Shown one piece after another: positions 14,297 through 22,947 of a DNA stretch of 64,000 nucleotides. Source of the DNA: Brachybacterium epidermidis (GTDB taxonomy: Bacteria; Actinomycetota; Actinomycetes; Actinomycetales; Dermabacteraceae); NCBI RefSeq assembly GCF_015209585.1, contig NZ_JADEYR010000011.1:38556-102555 (forward strand), read 5' to 3'. Position numbers and translations under genes: made by a program. The first letter of the stretch is position 1, and each line of letters opens with the position of its first letter. The notes under the pieces are model-generated. The model did not search any database. It worked only from the letters and a program-made list of their open reading frames with translations, and was not told the origin of the DNA.

Positions 14297-14308
14297 ATTG
14301 TATACAAC
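14297..14308. promoter_or_regulatory. GntR/FCD-type operator upstream of the ABC island
   Basis: TTGTATACAA (14298-14307) is a perfect palindrome of the type bound by FadR/FCD-class GntR regulators, 42 bases upstream of the solute-binding lipoprotein start. TATACA inside it could also serve as the -10 box, so binding would block RNA polymerase. A near copy stands at the other end of the island (22859-22870), and a GntR/FCD regulator gene is the last gene of this operon. Confidence 0.7.
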
Positions 14309-14349
14309 GAGTCCTCAGGTTCTGCGGGCGGACCCCGAAGGGAGTCACC

Positions 14350-15972
14350 ATGCTGAGAAGGCGAACCGTCGTCACCGCGGGCACCGCCGCCCTGCTCGCC
14401 GCCGGCTGCGTGCCGAGGCAGGAGCTCGAGGCGCCGCCGGACAGACCCAACGTGGTCGGCACGGGCGAGCCGACGTCGGGCGTGCGCGAGGGCGGCGATC
14501 TGGTGATGGCGCTCTCCTCGGAGCCGGACCGGCTGGATCCGACGACCTCCTCGTCGCTCTACACCCGGTACGTCATGCAGCCGATGTGCGAGAAGCTCTA
14601 CGACATCGACAGCGACGGCGAGATCGTGCCGATGCTCGCCACCGAGCTGCCCACCATCGAGGAAGGCGGCCTGACGCTGACCTTCCCGCTGCGCACCGAT
14701 GCCGTGTTCAGCGACGGCGAGCCGTTCAACGCCGCGGCCGTCGCGGCGATGCTCACCCGCCACCTCACGCACGAGGCGTCCTCGCGCAAGTCCGAGCTCG
14801 GGCCGGTGGACACGGTCGAGGCCGTGGACGAGCACACCGTCAAGGTGACCTTCTCCGCGCCGTTCTCCCCGTTCACCGCTGCTCTGGCGGACCGCGCCGG
14901 CATGATTCTCTCCCCGAAGGCCGTGGAGGAGATGGGCGACGACGTCGGCAATCATCCCGTCGGCGTCGGGGCCTTCCGCTTCGTGGGACGGGTGCCGCAG
15001 ACCTCCATCGAGCTCGAGCGCGACCCGCTGTACTACGACGCCGACAACGTGCACCTGGACCGGATCATCTACCGGATCATGACCGATGCCAACATCCGCG
15101 CCGCGAACGTCCAGAGCGGTGACGTGCACGTCGCCGACAGCATCTCCCCCCAGGACATCGAGGTCCTCGAAGCCGCCCGCGGGGTCACCACGCTGCAGGT
15201 CGGCTCGCTCGGGTACCAGGCGCTGACGATCAACCTGCGCGACACGGACCCCGACGGCAACCCCACCGACCCGCCGCTGATCGCCACGGATCCGCGCGTG
15301 CGCCAGGCGCTGTCGATCGCGCTGGACCGCGAGGCGCTCACCAACACGGTGTTCAACGGCTGGTACACCCCGGCCGGCTCTCCGATCGCCCCCGGCACCC
15401 CGTTCTCCACCCCGGAATCGGACCATCTGCCCGCGTACGACCCCGACGCCGCCAGAACGCTGCTGGCCGAGGCGGGCGCTCCGATCCCCTACCCGCTGCA
15501 GGTGAAGGTCTCGAACTCCCAGGACGCGCTGCGCTACGCCCAGGCGATGCAGGCGCAGCTGTCCCAAGCGGGCTTCGCCCTCGCCCTCCTGCCGACCGAG
15601 TACACCGCGATCCTCGACGCGCAGGACCGCGGGGACTTCGAGGCGGTGCAACTGGGCTGGTCCGGACGCGTCGACCCGCACGGGAACGCCTACAACTTCT
15701 GGACCACGGACGCCTCCAACAACTACTCCGGCTACAGCTCCCCGGAGATGGACGACCTGCTGGCCCGCGGCGCCGAGCAGACCTCGATCGATGACCGCGC
15801 CGCGACCTACGGCGAGGCGGTGACCCTCATGCAGGAGGTCAACGCCGTGATCTACCTGTACCGGCAGCGCAGCCTCACCGCCCTCAGCTCCGACGTGACG
15901 GGCGTGGCGACCTTCGCCGACGGCGTGGTGCGCCTGTCCCACGCCGCCTTCCTCGACGAGAAGGAGACCTGA
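14350..15972 (+). CDS. ABC transporter solute-binding lipoprotein, oligopeptide/glutathione class
   Basis: Extracytoplasmic substrate receptor of the DppA/OppA/GsiB family (SBP family 5). The 540-residue protein starts at ATG 14350 behind GAAGGGAG; its N-terminus is a lipoprotein signal (MLRRRTVVTAGTAALLAAGC), with Cys20 as the lipidation site. The mature domain has family hallmarks such as EPDRLDPTTSSSLYTRYV near residue 53 and a TFSAPFSPF strand. It is the first gene of an operon with two permeases, a gamma-glutamyltransferase-like enzyme and a double ATPase. The enzyme partner makes gamma-glutamyl peptides or glutathione likely substrates, but specificity is inferred from context only. Confidence 0.9.
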   Translation: MLRRRTVVTAGTAALLAAGCVPRQELEAPPDRPNVVGTGEPTSGVREGGDLVMALSSEPDRLDPTTSSSLYTRYVMQPMCEKLYDIDSDGEIVPMLATELPTIEEGGLTLTFPLRTDAVFSDGEPFNAAAVAAMLTRHLTHEASSRKSELGPVDTVEAVDEHTVKVTFSAPFSPFTAALADRAGMILSPKAVEEMGDDVGNHPVGVGAFRFVGRVPQTSIELERDPLYYDADNVHLDRIIYRIMTDANIRAANVQSGDVHVADSISPQDIEVLEAARGVTTLQVGSLGYQALTINLRDTDPDGNPTDPPLIATDPRVRQALSIALDREALTNTVFNGWYTPAGSPIAPGTPFSTPESDHLPAYDPDAARTLLAEAGAPIPYPLQVKVSNSQDALRYAQAMQAQLSQAGFALALLPTEYTAILDAQDRGDFEAVQLGWSGRVDPHGNAYNFWTTDASNNYSGYSSPEMDDLLARGAEQTSIDDRAATYGEAVTLMQEVNAVIYLYRQRSLTALSSDVTGVATFADGVVRLSHAAFLDEKET

Positions 15973-15974
15973 TC

Positions 15975-16931
15975 ATGGGCCGGTTCCTCGCGGTTCGCGC
16001 CGTCGAATCGCTCATCACGCTGCTGATCTCCGCCGCGGTGATCTTCCTAGGCGTGCGCGCGCTGCCGGGCGACCCCGCCCGCGCCATGGCCGGGGAGGAG
16101 GCAACGCCCGAGCAGCTCGCCGCCATCCGCGCCGACCTCGGACTCGACCAACCGCTGCTGGTCCAGTTCCTGGCGTTCCTGCGCAACACCGTGACCTTCG
16201 ACCTCGGCACGTCGACCCGGACGGGCCAGGAGATCACCCAGATGCTCGCCGCCGCGATCCCGGTGACCCTGCAGCTGTCGGTCTACGCGATCATCGTCGC
16301 GATCATCATCGGCATCACCTTCGGCATGTACGCCGAGCGCCGACGCGGCAAGCCCGACGAGCTGCTCGCCAACGCCGGTGTGCTGCTCGGTCTGTCCGTA
16401 CCGAACTTCTGGCTGGGCCTGCTCGGGATCCTCATCCTCGCGGTCATGCTCGGCATCGTCCCCGCCTCCGGGTACGTCCCGTTCTTCGAGAGCCCGGTGC
16501 GCAGCATCTACCACCTGACACTGCCTGCGCTCGTGCTCGGCACCGGGCTCGCCGCCGTGATCGCCCGCCAGACCCGCGCGAGCCTCATCGAGACCATGGG
16601 CACTGACTACGTCCGCACCGCACGCGCCACCGGCATCGCCCCGCGTCGCGTGCTGTTCCGCTACGGGCTGCGCAACTCCCTCATCGTGCTGGTCACCATC
16701 GTCGGCCTCCAGCTGGGCGGCCTCATCTCCGGCGCCGTCGTCACCGAGCGGATCTTCGCCCTGCCGGGGCTCGGCCGCATGACGCTGGACGCCGTGTTCT
16801 CCCGCGACTATCCCGTGATCCAGGCCGTGGTGCTCGTGGTCACCTTCTCCTACGTGCTCATCAACTTCCTGGTCGACGTCCTGTACTCCGTCGTCAACCC
16901 CCGCATCCGAACAGGCGGTGCCCGCGCATGA
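15975..16931 (+). CDS. ABC transporter permease, DppB-type
   Basis: First inner-membrane subunit of the peptide-type importer. 318 residues with about six predicted membrane helices and the conserved EAA loop GTDYVRTARATGIAPRRVLF near residue 200 that contacts the ATPase. The N-terminal LGVRALPGDPARAMAGEEAT segment is typical of DppB/OppB. Two bases separate it from the lipoprotein gene, and its end overlaps the next permease by 4 bases (ATGA). Confidence 0.94.
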   Translation: MGRFLAVRAVESLITLLISAAVIFLGVRALPGDPARAMAGEEATPEQLAAIRADLGLDQPLLVQFLAFLRNTVTFDLGTSTRTGQEITQMLAAAIPVTLQLSVYAIIVAIIIGITFGMYAERRRGKPDELLANAGVLLGLSVPNFWLGLLGILILAVMLGIVPASGYVPFFESPVRSIYHLTLPALVLGTGLAAVIARQTRASLIETMGTDYVRTARATGIAPRRVLFRYGLRNSLIVLVTIVGLQLGGLISGAVVTERIFALPGLGRMTLDAVFSRDYPVIQAVVLVVTFSYVLINFLVDVLYSVVNPRIRTGGARA

Positions 16932-17812
16932 CCACGACTGCCACCGTCACCGAGCCGCGGACCGCCGTCCGTCGCCGCTCCGGTGTCCTCACGAGGCTCG
17001 TGAGCACACCCGCGGGCCTGGCCGGCACCGTGCTCGTCGTGCTCGTGCTCGTCGCCGCGGCCGTCGGTCCGCTGCTGGCGCCGTACAGCTTCGCCGAGAC
17101 CAACTTCTCCTACCCGTACCAGCAGCTGTTCACCCAGGGATTCTGGCTGGGCACCGACGACCTGGGACGTGACGTGCTCTCGCGTCTGCTTTACGGACTG
17201 CGGGCCTCCCTGCTGGTGGGTCTGCTGGCCGTGGGTCTCGCCGTCGCCGTCGGCACGCCGCTGGGGCTGCTCGCCGGCTACTGGCGGCCCGCCGACATGG
17301 TGATCTCCCGCTTCGTGGACGTGACACTCGCCTTCCCGTTCCTCATTCTGGCCGTCGGTCTGGCGGCGATCTCCGGGGCGAGCCTCTCCAACGCGGCGAT
17401 CGCCCTGGGAATCGGGTTCATCCCGAACGTCCTCCGCGTAGTCCGCGGCGAGACGATGCGGCTCAAGCAGGAGTCCTTCGTCAAGGCGGCGGTCGCCACC
17501 GACGCACCGCTGTGGCGCATCCTCGGCCGCCACATCCTGCCCAACACGCTCAGCGCGATCATCGTGCAGGCCACCGTGATCCTGCCCGCCGCGATCATCG
17601 GCGAGTCGATGCTGTCGTTCCTGGGCCTGGGCATCCAGCCGCCCAACCCGAGTCTCGGCATCATGCTGTCCGATGCGCAGCAGTACATCTACCGCGCGCC
17701 GTCGGTGGCGGTCCTCACCGGCCTCACGATCATCATCATGTGCTTCGCCTTCAACCTCTTCGGCGATGCGCTCCGCGATGCGCTCGATCCCAATTCCTCG
17801 AAGGGACACTGA
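16928..17812 (+). CDS. ABC transporter permease, DppC-type
   Basis: Second membrane subunit. 294 residues with the DppC features: an N-terminal membrane helix, a periplasmic stretch ending LGTDDLGRDVLSRLLYGLR near residue 80, and the EAA loop VKAAVATDAPLWRILGRHILPN near residue 187. It would pair with the DppB-type protein encoded just upstream. It is followed after 3 bases by the gamma-glutamyltransferase-like gene. Confidence 0.94.
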   Translation: MTTTATVTEPRTAVRRRSGVLTRLVSTPAGLAGTVLVVLVLVAAAVGPLLAPYSFAETNFSYPYQQLFTQGFWLGTDDLGRDVLSRLLYGLRASLLVGLLAVGLAVAVGTPLGLLAGYWRPADMVISRFVDVTLAFPFLILAVGLAAISGASLSNAAIALGIGFIPNVLRVVRGETMRLKQESFVKAAVATDAPLWRILGRHILPNTLSAIIVQATVILPAAIIGESMLSFLGLGIQPPNPSLGIMLSDAQQYIYRAPSVAVLTGLTIIIMCFAFNLFGDALRDALDPNSSKGH

Positions 17813-17815
17813 CCC

Positions 17816-19654
17816 GTGACATCCTTCACCGCACCCCCGTCGCCGCTGCACCGCCCGGACCTCCGCGGCACCTTCGGCATGGTCAGCTCCACGCACTGGA
17901 TCGCCTCGGCCACCGCGCAGGGCATGCTCGAGCGCGGCGGCAACGCCTTCGACGCGGCCGTCGCCGGAGCGTTCGTGTTGCACGTGGTCGAGCCGCATCT
18001 CAACGGCCCCGGCGGGGACATGACCGGCGTGTTCGCCGCTGTCGCCGACGACTCCCGGCCCCGCGTGCTCATGGGCCAGGGCCCCGCGCCCGCCGGGGCG
18101 AGCATCCGGACGTACCGCGACGAGCTCGGTCTGGATCGCGTACCGGGCTCGGGAGCGCTCGCCGCCGCGGTGCCGACGGCCGTGGACGCATGGCTCATGC
18201 TGCTGCAGGACTACGGCACGCTGCGCCTGGAGGAGGTGCTCGCCCCGGCGATCCGGTACGCCCGCGACGGTCATCCCGTCCTGCCGCGGGTCGCCGCGCA
18301 GATCGCGTCGATGCGGGAGTTCTTCCTCGCCCACTGGCCGAGCTCCGCCGAGCTGTGGCTGACGGACGGTGCGGCTCCGCAGGCGGGCGACCTCATCACC
18401 AACCCGCGTTACGCCGACGTGCTGCAGGACCTCGTCGATGCCGCGAACGCCGTCGAGGACCGTGCCGCCGGCATCGCCGCCGCCCGGGACCGCTGGCGCA
18501 CCGGTCCGGTCGCGGAGGCGATCGACGCGTTCGTCCGCACCCCGCACCGCCACGCGGACGGCGGTGACTACGCGGGGGTGATCACCCGGGAGGACATCGC
18601 CGGGACCGCGGCCGCCTACGAGGAGCCGACCGTCGCGACCTTCCGCGGCGCCGAGATCGCCAAGACCGGACCGTGGGGGCAGGGCCCCGTACTGCTCATC
18701 GCGCTGCGGATCCTCGACGGGTTCGACGACGCCGACCTGGACCCGTCGACCGAGCGCGGGGCCCACCTGGTCCTGGAGACGATGAAGCTCGCGCTCGCCG
18801 ACCGCGACGCGTTCTTCGGCGCCGACGCCGACGTCTCCGCGCTGCTCACCGACGAGTACGTCGCCTCGCGGCGCGCTCTCATCGCCGAGACGGCGTCCGC
18901 AAAGCTCCGCCCCGGCACGCTCCACGGGCGCCCGGGCGATCTCTCGCACGTGCAGACCCGCGAGGAGTACGCGCAGGCCGGAGGCACCGGCGACGCCTCC
19001 GCCGGCGAGCCGACCGTGCGCGTCGGTGCGGGCGAGGAGAAGGCCGATCCCGAGACCGGCGAAGTCTCCGGCGACACCTGCCACATCGACGTCGTCGACC
19101 GCTGGGGCAACCTGATCAGCGCCACCCCGTCGGGCGGCTGGCTGCAGTCCTCCCCGACGATCCCCGAGCTCGGCTTCTGCCTGGGCACTCGTCTGCAGAT
19201 GATGTGGCTTGAGGAGTCCTCGCCGTCGGCCCTGCGGCCCGGGGCGCGGCCCCGCACCACGCTCAGCGCGACGCTCGTCCTGCGCGACGGGGAGCCGGTC
19301 ATCGCGGTGGGCACGCCGGGCGGGGACCAGCAGGACCAGTGGCAGCTGCTGTTCCTGCTGCGCGTGCTCGCCGGCGGCTACACCCCGCAGCAGGCGATCG
19401 AAGCGCCGATGCTGCACACCACCTCGATGGTCGACAGCTTCTGGCCGCGCACCTGGGCGCCCGGCGAGTCCGTGGTCGAGGACCGCATCGGCGACGAGGT
19501 CATCGCCGGTCTCGAGGCGCGCGGACACCGGATCGTCCGCGCCGGCGACTGGGCGCTCGGACGCCTCTCCGCCGTCACCCGGGATCCGTCGACCGGTCTG
19601 CTCGGCGCCGCCGCGAACCCGCGCGGCGAGCAGGGCTACGCGGTGGGTCGGTGA
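17816..19654 (+). CDS. Gamma-glutamyltransferase-family Ntn hydrolase, cytoplasmic
   Basis: Members cleave gamma-glutamyl bonds (glutathione, gamma-glutamyl amides) after self-processing into two chains. The 612-residue protein starts at GTG 17816. Thr421 in SGDTCHIDVVDRWGNL is the expected autocleavage site and nucleophile (the classic motif is TTH; here TCH). The oxyanion/glycine motif is TPGGDQQDQW near residue 506, and ERGGNAFDAAVA near residue 40 is the N-terminal family signature. There is no signal peptide or membrane segment, so unlike E. coli Ggt it should act inside the cell on imported substrate. It lies inside the importer operon, between permease and ATPase genes. It could instead be an acylase-like member with a different amide substrate. 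Confidence 0.9.
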   Translation: MTSFTAPPSPLHRPDLRGTFGMVSSTHWIASATAQGMLERGGNAFDAAVAGAFVLHVVEPHLNGPGGDMTGVFAAVADDSRPRVLMGQGPAPAGASIRTYRDELGLDRVPGSGALAAAVPTAVDAWLMLLQDYGTLRLEEVLAPAIRYARDGHPVLPRVAAQIASMREFFLAHWPSSAELWLTDGAAPQAGDLITNPRYADVLQDLVDAANAVEDRAAGIAAARDRWRTGPVAEAIDAFVRTPHRHADGGDYAGVITREDIAGTAAAYEEPTVATFRGAEIAKTGPWGQGPVLLIALRILDGFDDADLDPSTERGAHLVLETMKLALADRDAFFGADADVSALLTDEYVASRRALIAETASAKLRPGTLHGRPGDLSHVQTREEYAQAGGTGDASAGEPTVRVGAGEEKADPETGEVSGDTCHIDVVDRWGNLISATPSGGWLQSSPTIPELGFCLGTRLQMMWLEESSPSALRPGARPRTTLSATLVLRDGEPVIAVGTPGGDQQDQWQLLFLLRVLAGGYTPQQAIEAPMLHTTSMVDSFWPRTWAPGESVVEDRIGDEVIAGLEARGHRIVRAGDWALGRLSAVTRDPSTGLLGAAANPRGEQGYAVGR

Positions 19655-19695
19655 CGGCGATGACCCACAGCGCAGGCAGCGAGGAGGAATCCGCA

Positions 19696-21303
19696 ATGAG
19701 CACCGATGAGCACGTGCTGGAGGTCACCGACCTCGAGATCACCTACGGCCGCAGCGCGGAGCCCACGGTGAAGGGCATCAGCTTCGTGCTGGCCCCGGGC
19801 GAGAAGATGGCGATCGTCGGCGGCTCCGGATCCGGCAAGTCGACGACCATCGCCGCGCTGCTGGGCCTGCTGCCCGGCGAGGGCCGCATCACCGGCGGTT
19901 CGATCCGGTACCGCGGCCAGGAGCTCGTCGGCGCCACCGCTGCCGAATGGCGGCAGCTGCGGGGGCGTCGCATCGCGCTCGTGCCGCAGGATCCGATGTC
20001 GAACCTCAACCCGACGATGCGGGTCGGTGACCACATCGCCGACGCCCTGCGCGCCTATGGGCAGACCGACAAGCAGAGCATCCACGACGACGTCATCCGC
20101 CTGATGACCGAGTCGGGGATCCCCGAGGCCGAGCGGCGCGCCCGCCAGTACCCGCACGAGTTCTCCGGCGGCATGCGGCAGAGGATCCTCATCGCGATCG
20201 CCCTCGCTGGCGATCCCGACATCGTCATCGCGGACGAGCCCACCAGCGCGCTCGACGTCACGGTGCAGAAGCAGATCCTCGACCACCTGGAGCGACTGGT
20301 CGAACAGCGCGGCATGTCACTGCTGTTCGTCACCCATGATCTGGGCGTCGCGGCGGACCGCACCGACGGCATCGCCGTGATGCACGAGGGCGAGCTGGTC
20401 GAGCGCGGCCTGCCAGGCGAGGTGCTGCGCCACCCGGAGCACCCGTACACCCGCGAGCTCGTCGACGCCTCTCCCGTGCTCACGAACCTCTCCTCGACGC
20501 CGCCGGTGGCCGAGTCGGAATACGTGCTGGAGGTGAAGGACCTCACCAAGGTGTTCCGCATGCGCGGCTCGGCCCGCGGCGAGGTCCGGGCGGTCGACGG
20601 GATCAGCTTCCGCGCGCGCCGCGGTGTGACAACCGCGATCATCGGCGAGTCCGGCTCCGGGAAGTCGACGCTCGCCTCGATCGTGCTCGGGCTCGAGACG
20701 TCGACGAGCGGCGACGTGCTGCTCGACGGCCGCTCCGTCACGGACGCCTCCCGCCGGGAGATGAAGCAGCTGCGGCGCTTCACCCAGCCCGTCTTCCAGG
20801 ACCCCTACTCCTCGCTGAACCCCATGTGGACCGTGGAGCAGATCATCCGGGAGCCGCTCGACGTCTTCGGCATCGGTGATCGAGGTGAGCGGCGGGAGCG
20901 GGTGCGCACCCTGCTCGAACAGGTGGCCCTTCCCGCGCATCTGGCGCACGCCCATCCGAGCCAGCTCTCCGGCGGACAGCGCCAGCGCGTCGCCATCGCC
21001 CGTGCGCTCTCCTCGAGCCCGCAGCTGCTGGTGTGCGACGAGGCGGTCTCCGCCCTCGACGTGCTCGTGCAGGATCAGATCCTCACCCTGATCGGCGGAC
21101 TCACCCGGGAGCTCGGCATCAGTTGCCTGTTCATCACGCACGACCTCGCCGTGGTCTCGGAGCTCGCCGAGGACGTCGTGGTCATGCGGTCCGGCAGCGT
21201 CGTCGAGACCGGACCGGTCAGGGACGTCATCACGAACCCTCAGCATGACTACACTCGGGGACTGATCGAATCGGTGCCGGGCAGGGAGTTCATGAGTGTC
21301 TGA
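19696..21303 (+). CDS. ABC transporter ATP-binding protein with two fused ATPase domains
   Basis: Energises the importer. The 535-residue protein fuses the DppD- and DppF-type ATPases. Domain 1 (about 5-260): Walker A GGSGSGKST, signature FSGGMRQR, Walker B VIADEPTSALD. Domain 2 (about 275-530): Walker A GESGSGKST, signature LSGGQRQR, LLVCDEAVSALD. The ATG at 19696 follows GAGGAGGAAT and is preferred; in-frame ATG 19660 and GTG 19651 would add 12 or 15 residues, the latter giving a GTGA overlap with the enzyme gene. It overlaps the regulator gene by 8 bases. Confidence 0.94.
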   Translation: MSTDEHVLEVTDLEITYGRSAEPTVKGISFVLAPGEKMAIVGGSGSGKSTTIAALLGLLPGEGRITGGSIRYRGQELVGATAAEWRQLRGRRIALVPQDPMSNLNPTMRVGDHIADALRAYGQTDKQSIHDDVIRLMTESGIPEAERRARQYPHEFSGGMRQRILIAIALAGDPDIVIADEPTSALDVTVQKQILDHLERLVEQRGMSLLFVTHDLGVAADRTDGIAVMHEGELVERGLPGEVLRHPEHPYTRELVDASPVLTNLSSTPPVAESEYVLEVKDLTKVFRMRGSARGEVRAVDGISFRARRGVTTAIIGESGSGKSTLASIVLGLETSTSGDVLLDGRSVTDASRREMKQLRRFTQPVFQDPYSSLNPMWTVEQIIREPLDVFGIGDRGERRERVRTLLEQVALPAHLAHAHPSQLSGGQRQRVAIARALSSSPQLLVCDEAVSALDVLVQDQILTLIGGLTRELGISCLFITHDLAVVSELAEDVVVMRSGSVVETGPVRDVITNPQHDYTRGLIESVPGREFMSV

Positions 21304-21973
21304 CCATGCTGCGCGCAGCGTGACCGATGAGCTGCGCTCGCGCATCATGGAGGCGCGGCTCGACGCCGGGACACCGCTGCGGGAGGTGGCCCTCGCTGAG
21401 GAGTTCGGGGTCTCCCGCATCCCGGTGCGCGAGGCGCTGCAGACCCTCACCGGAGAGGGCTTCGTGATCTCGACGCCGAACGTCGGCTCGCGCGTGGCCA
21501 GTCCGCCCTACGCCGACGCCGCTGAACTGTTCGATCTGCGCATCGTGCTCGAGGTCGCCATGGTGCGCAGCGCCGCCGAGCGATTTCGCGACGACACCGA
21601 GCCCGGGGAGAGGTCCGCCGCGCTGCTGGCGGAGGTCGAGTCCTCGCTGTGCGACGGTGAGCAGGGGGTCGAGCGTCGCGATGCGCGGCAGATCGCCTCG
21701 GCGAACCTGCACTTCCACCAGGGGATCGCCCTGTTGGCGCAGCGCCCGGTGCTGTCTGATCTGCTGCAGCGGATCGGCGGCAGGATCGAGTGGATGCACG
21801 CCACCCACGGCGGCTACACCGCCAATCGCGGCTCGTCCACGTGGACGCAGCATCGGCGGATCTTCGAGCTGGTGACCGACGGGGCCGTCGAGGGGGCCGC
21901 CGAGGCGATGCGCGATCACCTGGTCCGCAGCCGCGATGCGTTCCTCGCGGGACTCGCGGACCTCCCCGACTGA
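21296..21973 (+). CDS. GntR family transcriptional regulator, FCD (FadR) subfamily
   Basis: 225 residues starting at GTG 21296, overlapping the ATPase gene by 8 bases, so it is made with the transporter. The N-terminal winged helix (about residues 8-70) contains LREVALAEEFGVSRIPVREA, the GntR recognition helix region. The C-terminal FCD domain (about 75-220) is all-helical with the Asp/His ligand set of metal-binding FCD proteins (LHFHQG, TQHRRIF, RDHLVRS). These proteins usually repress their own operon and release on a small carboxylate. The two TTGTATACAA sites flanking the island are the obvious targets. The ligand is unknown; a gamma-glutamyl product or glutamate-like acid is a guess. 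Confidence 0.93.
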   Translation: MSDHAARSVTDELRSRIMEARLDAGTPLREVALAEEFGVSRIPVREALQTLTGEGFVISTPNVGSRVASPPYADAAELFDLRIVLEVAMVRSAAERFRDDTEPGERSAALLAEVESSLCDGEQGVERRDARQIASANLHFHQGIALLAQRPVLSDLLQRIGGRIEWMHATHGGYTANRGSSTWTQHRRIFELVTDGAVEGAAEAMRDHLVRSRDAFLAGLADLPD

Positions 21974-21994
21974 TCGAGCCGGGCCGCAGGAGGG

Positions 21995-22831
21995 TCAGCC
22001 CAGGAGCTGCCGGAAGAGGGCTGCGAGGGCCACGACGACGATCGCGGCGCGCAGCACGCTGTTGGGCAACCGCTTGGCGATGTGCGAGCCGGCGAAGCCC
22101 CCGATGAGGCCCGAGACGGCCAGCGTGAGCACGCCCCACCAAGCGATCGTCGACCCGACCAGCACGAACGCGCTGATGTAGACGACGGCGGCCGCGATGT
22201 TCACCACCAGCTGCATGAGGTTCTTCACCGGGTTGATCGCCTTGGGCGAGCGACCGGTCATCGTGCCGAGGATCGCCGTGTAGAGAATGCCCTGGGCCGC
22301 CGTGAAGTAGCCGCCGTAGACCGCGGCAAGACCCATCGGCGCGATCACCTCGGGTCGGCGGTAGGCGGCTCCGACAGGGCCCTCGGCATCTGCGCCCGTC
22401 TGCGCCAGAGCCGTCGACACCTGCGGATCCGTCGCGCGGCGAGCCCGCCGGGCGGCCATGCGGCGGGTGATCGTCGGCTGCAGCACGACGAGCACGAGCG
22501 CGACCACGATGAGGACCGGCACCACCACGTCCAGCGCGCTGGAGGGAGAGAAGAGCAGCAGCAGCGAGCCGACCATTGCGCAGAGCACCGTGACCAGCGT
22601 GAGCGGTCCAACGTGCGCCCGCTCCGCCGCGATCTCCCGACGGAACCCGAGCACCGATCCAATGGTCGCGAAGGACATGCCGACCGTGTTCGTGCGCACC
22701 GCCTCACCGGGCGGGAGCCCGAGGGCGAGCAGTACCGGCAGCGTCAGGAGCGAGCCTGAGCCGACCGCGGCATTGATGATGCCAGCCAGCACGCCCATCA
22801 GCGCGAGCAGCGCGATGCTCCACAGATCCAC
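21995..22831 (-). CDS. TauE/SafE family anion (sulfite-type) exporter
   Basis: 278-residue membrane protein with about eight predicted helices in two repeats, the TauE/SafE layout; LMGVLAGIINAAVGSGSLLTLP near residue 12 and YGGYFTAAQG near residue 173 are the paired family motifs. Members export sulfite, sulfoacetate or other organic anions. The start is GTG 22829-22831 behind GGAGAGGTG. It converges on the ABC operon with 21 bases between stops, yet a copy of the same operator sits 28 bases upstream of its start, so it is probably induced together. Export of sulfite from cysteine or glutathione breakdown would fit; this is inference. Confidence 0.9.
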   Translation of the reverse strand: MDLWSIALLALMGVLAGIINAAVGSGSLLTLPVLLALGLPPGEAVRTNTVGMSFATIGSVLGFRREIAAERAHVGPLTLVTVLCAMVGSLLLLFSPSSALDVVVPVLIVVALVLVVLQPTITRRMAARRARRATDPQVSTALAQTGADAEGPVGAAYRRPEVIAPMGLAAVYGGYFTAAQGILYTAILGTMTGRSPKAINPVKNLMQLVVNIAAAVVYISAFVLVGSTIAWWGVLTLAVSGLIGGFAGSHIAKRLPNSVLRAAIVVVALAALFRQLLG

Positions 22832-22858
22832 AGGTCACCTCTCCACGTCGATCCCCGG

Positions 22859-22870
22859 ATTGTATACAGA
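22859..22870. promoter_or_regulatory. Second GntR/FCD-type operator, upstream of the TauE/SafE gene
   Basis: TTGTATACAG (22860-22869) differs from the perfect palindrome at 14298-14307 by one base, and the flank is shared as well (GGATTGTATACA against AGATTGTATACA). It lies 28 bases before the start codon of the minus-strand exporter. With the site at the far end of the island it brackets 8.5 kb of genes, including the regulator. Confidence 0.65.
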
Positions 22871-22947
22871 CCTGGGAGGGGTGGGCCGCAGCGTCCACAG
22901 GGACGCTGCGGCCCTTCCGATCGCTGTGGCCGGCTCAGCGGATCGGA

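Noticed and set aside
16850..19696. 948-residue minus-strand frame opposite permease and gamma-glutamyltransferase genes
   Set aside because: Arg/Gly/Asp-rich antisense translation without any domain; the plus-strand genes are certain.
14180..22900. Genomic island with integrase, tRNA target or flanking attachment repeats
   Set aside because: No integrase, transposase, tRNA or long direct repeats were seen at either end; the only shared end sequence is the short operator.
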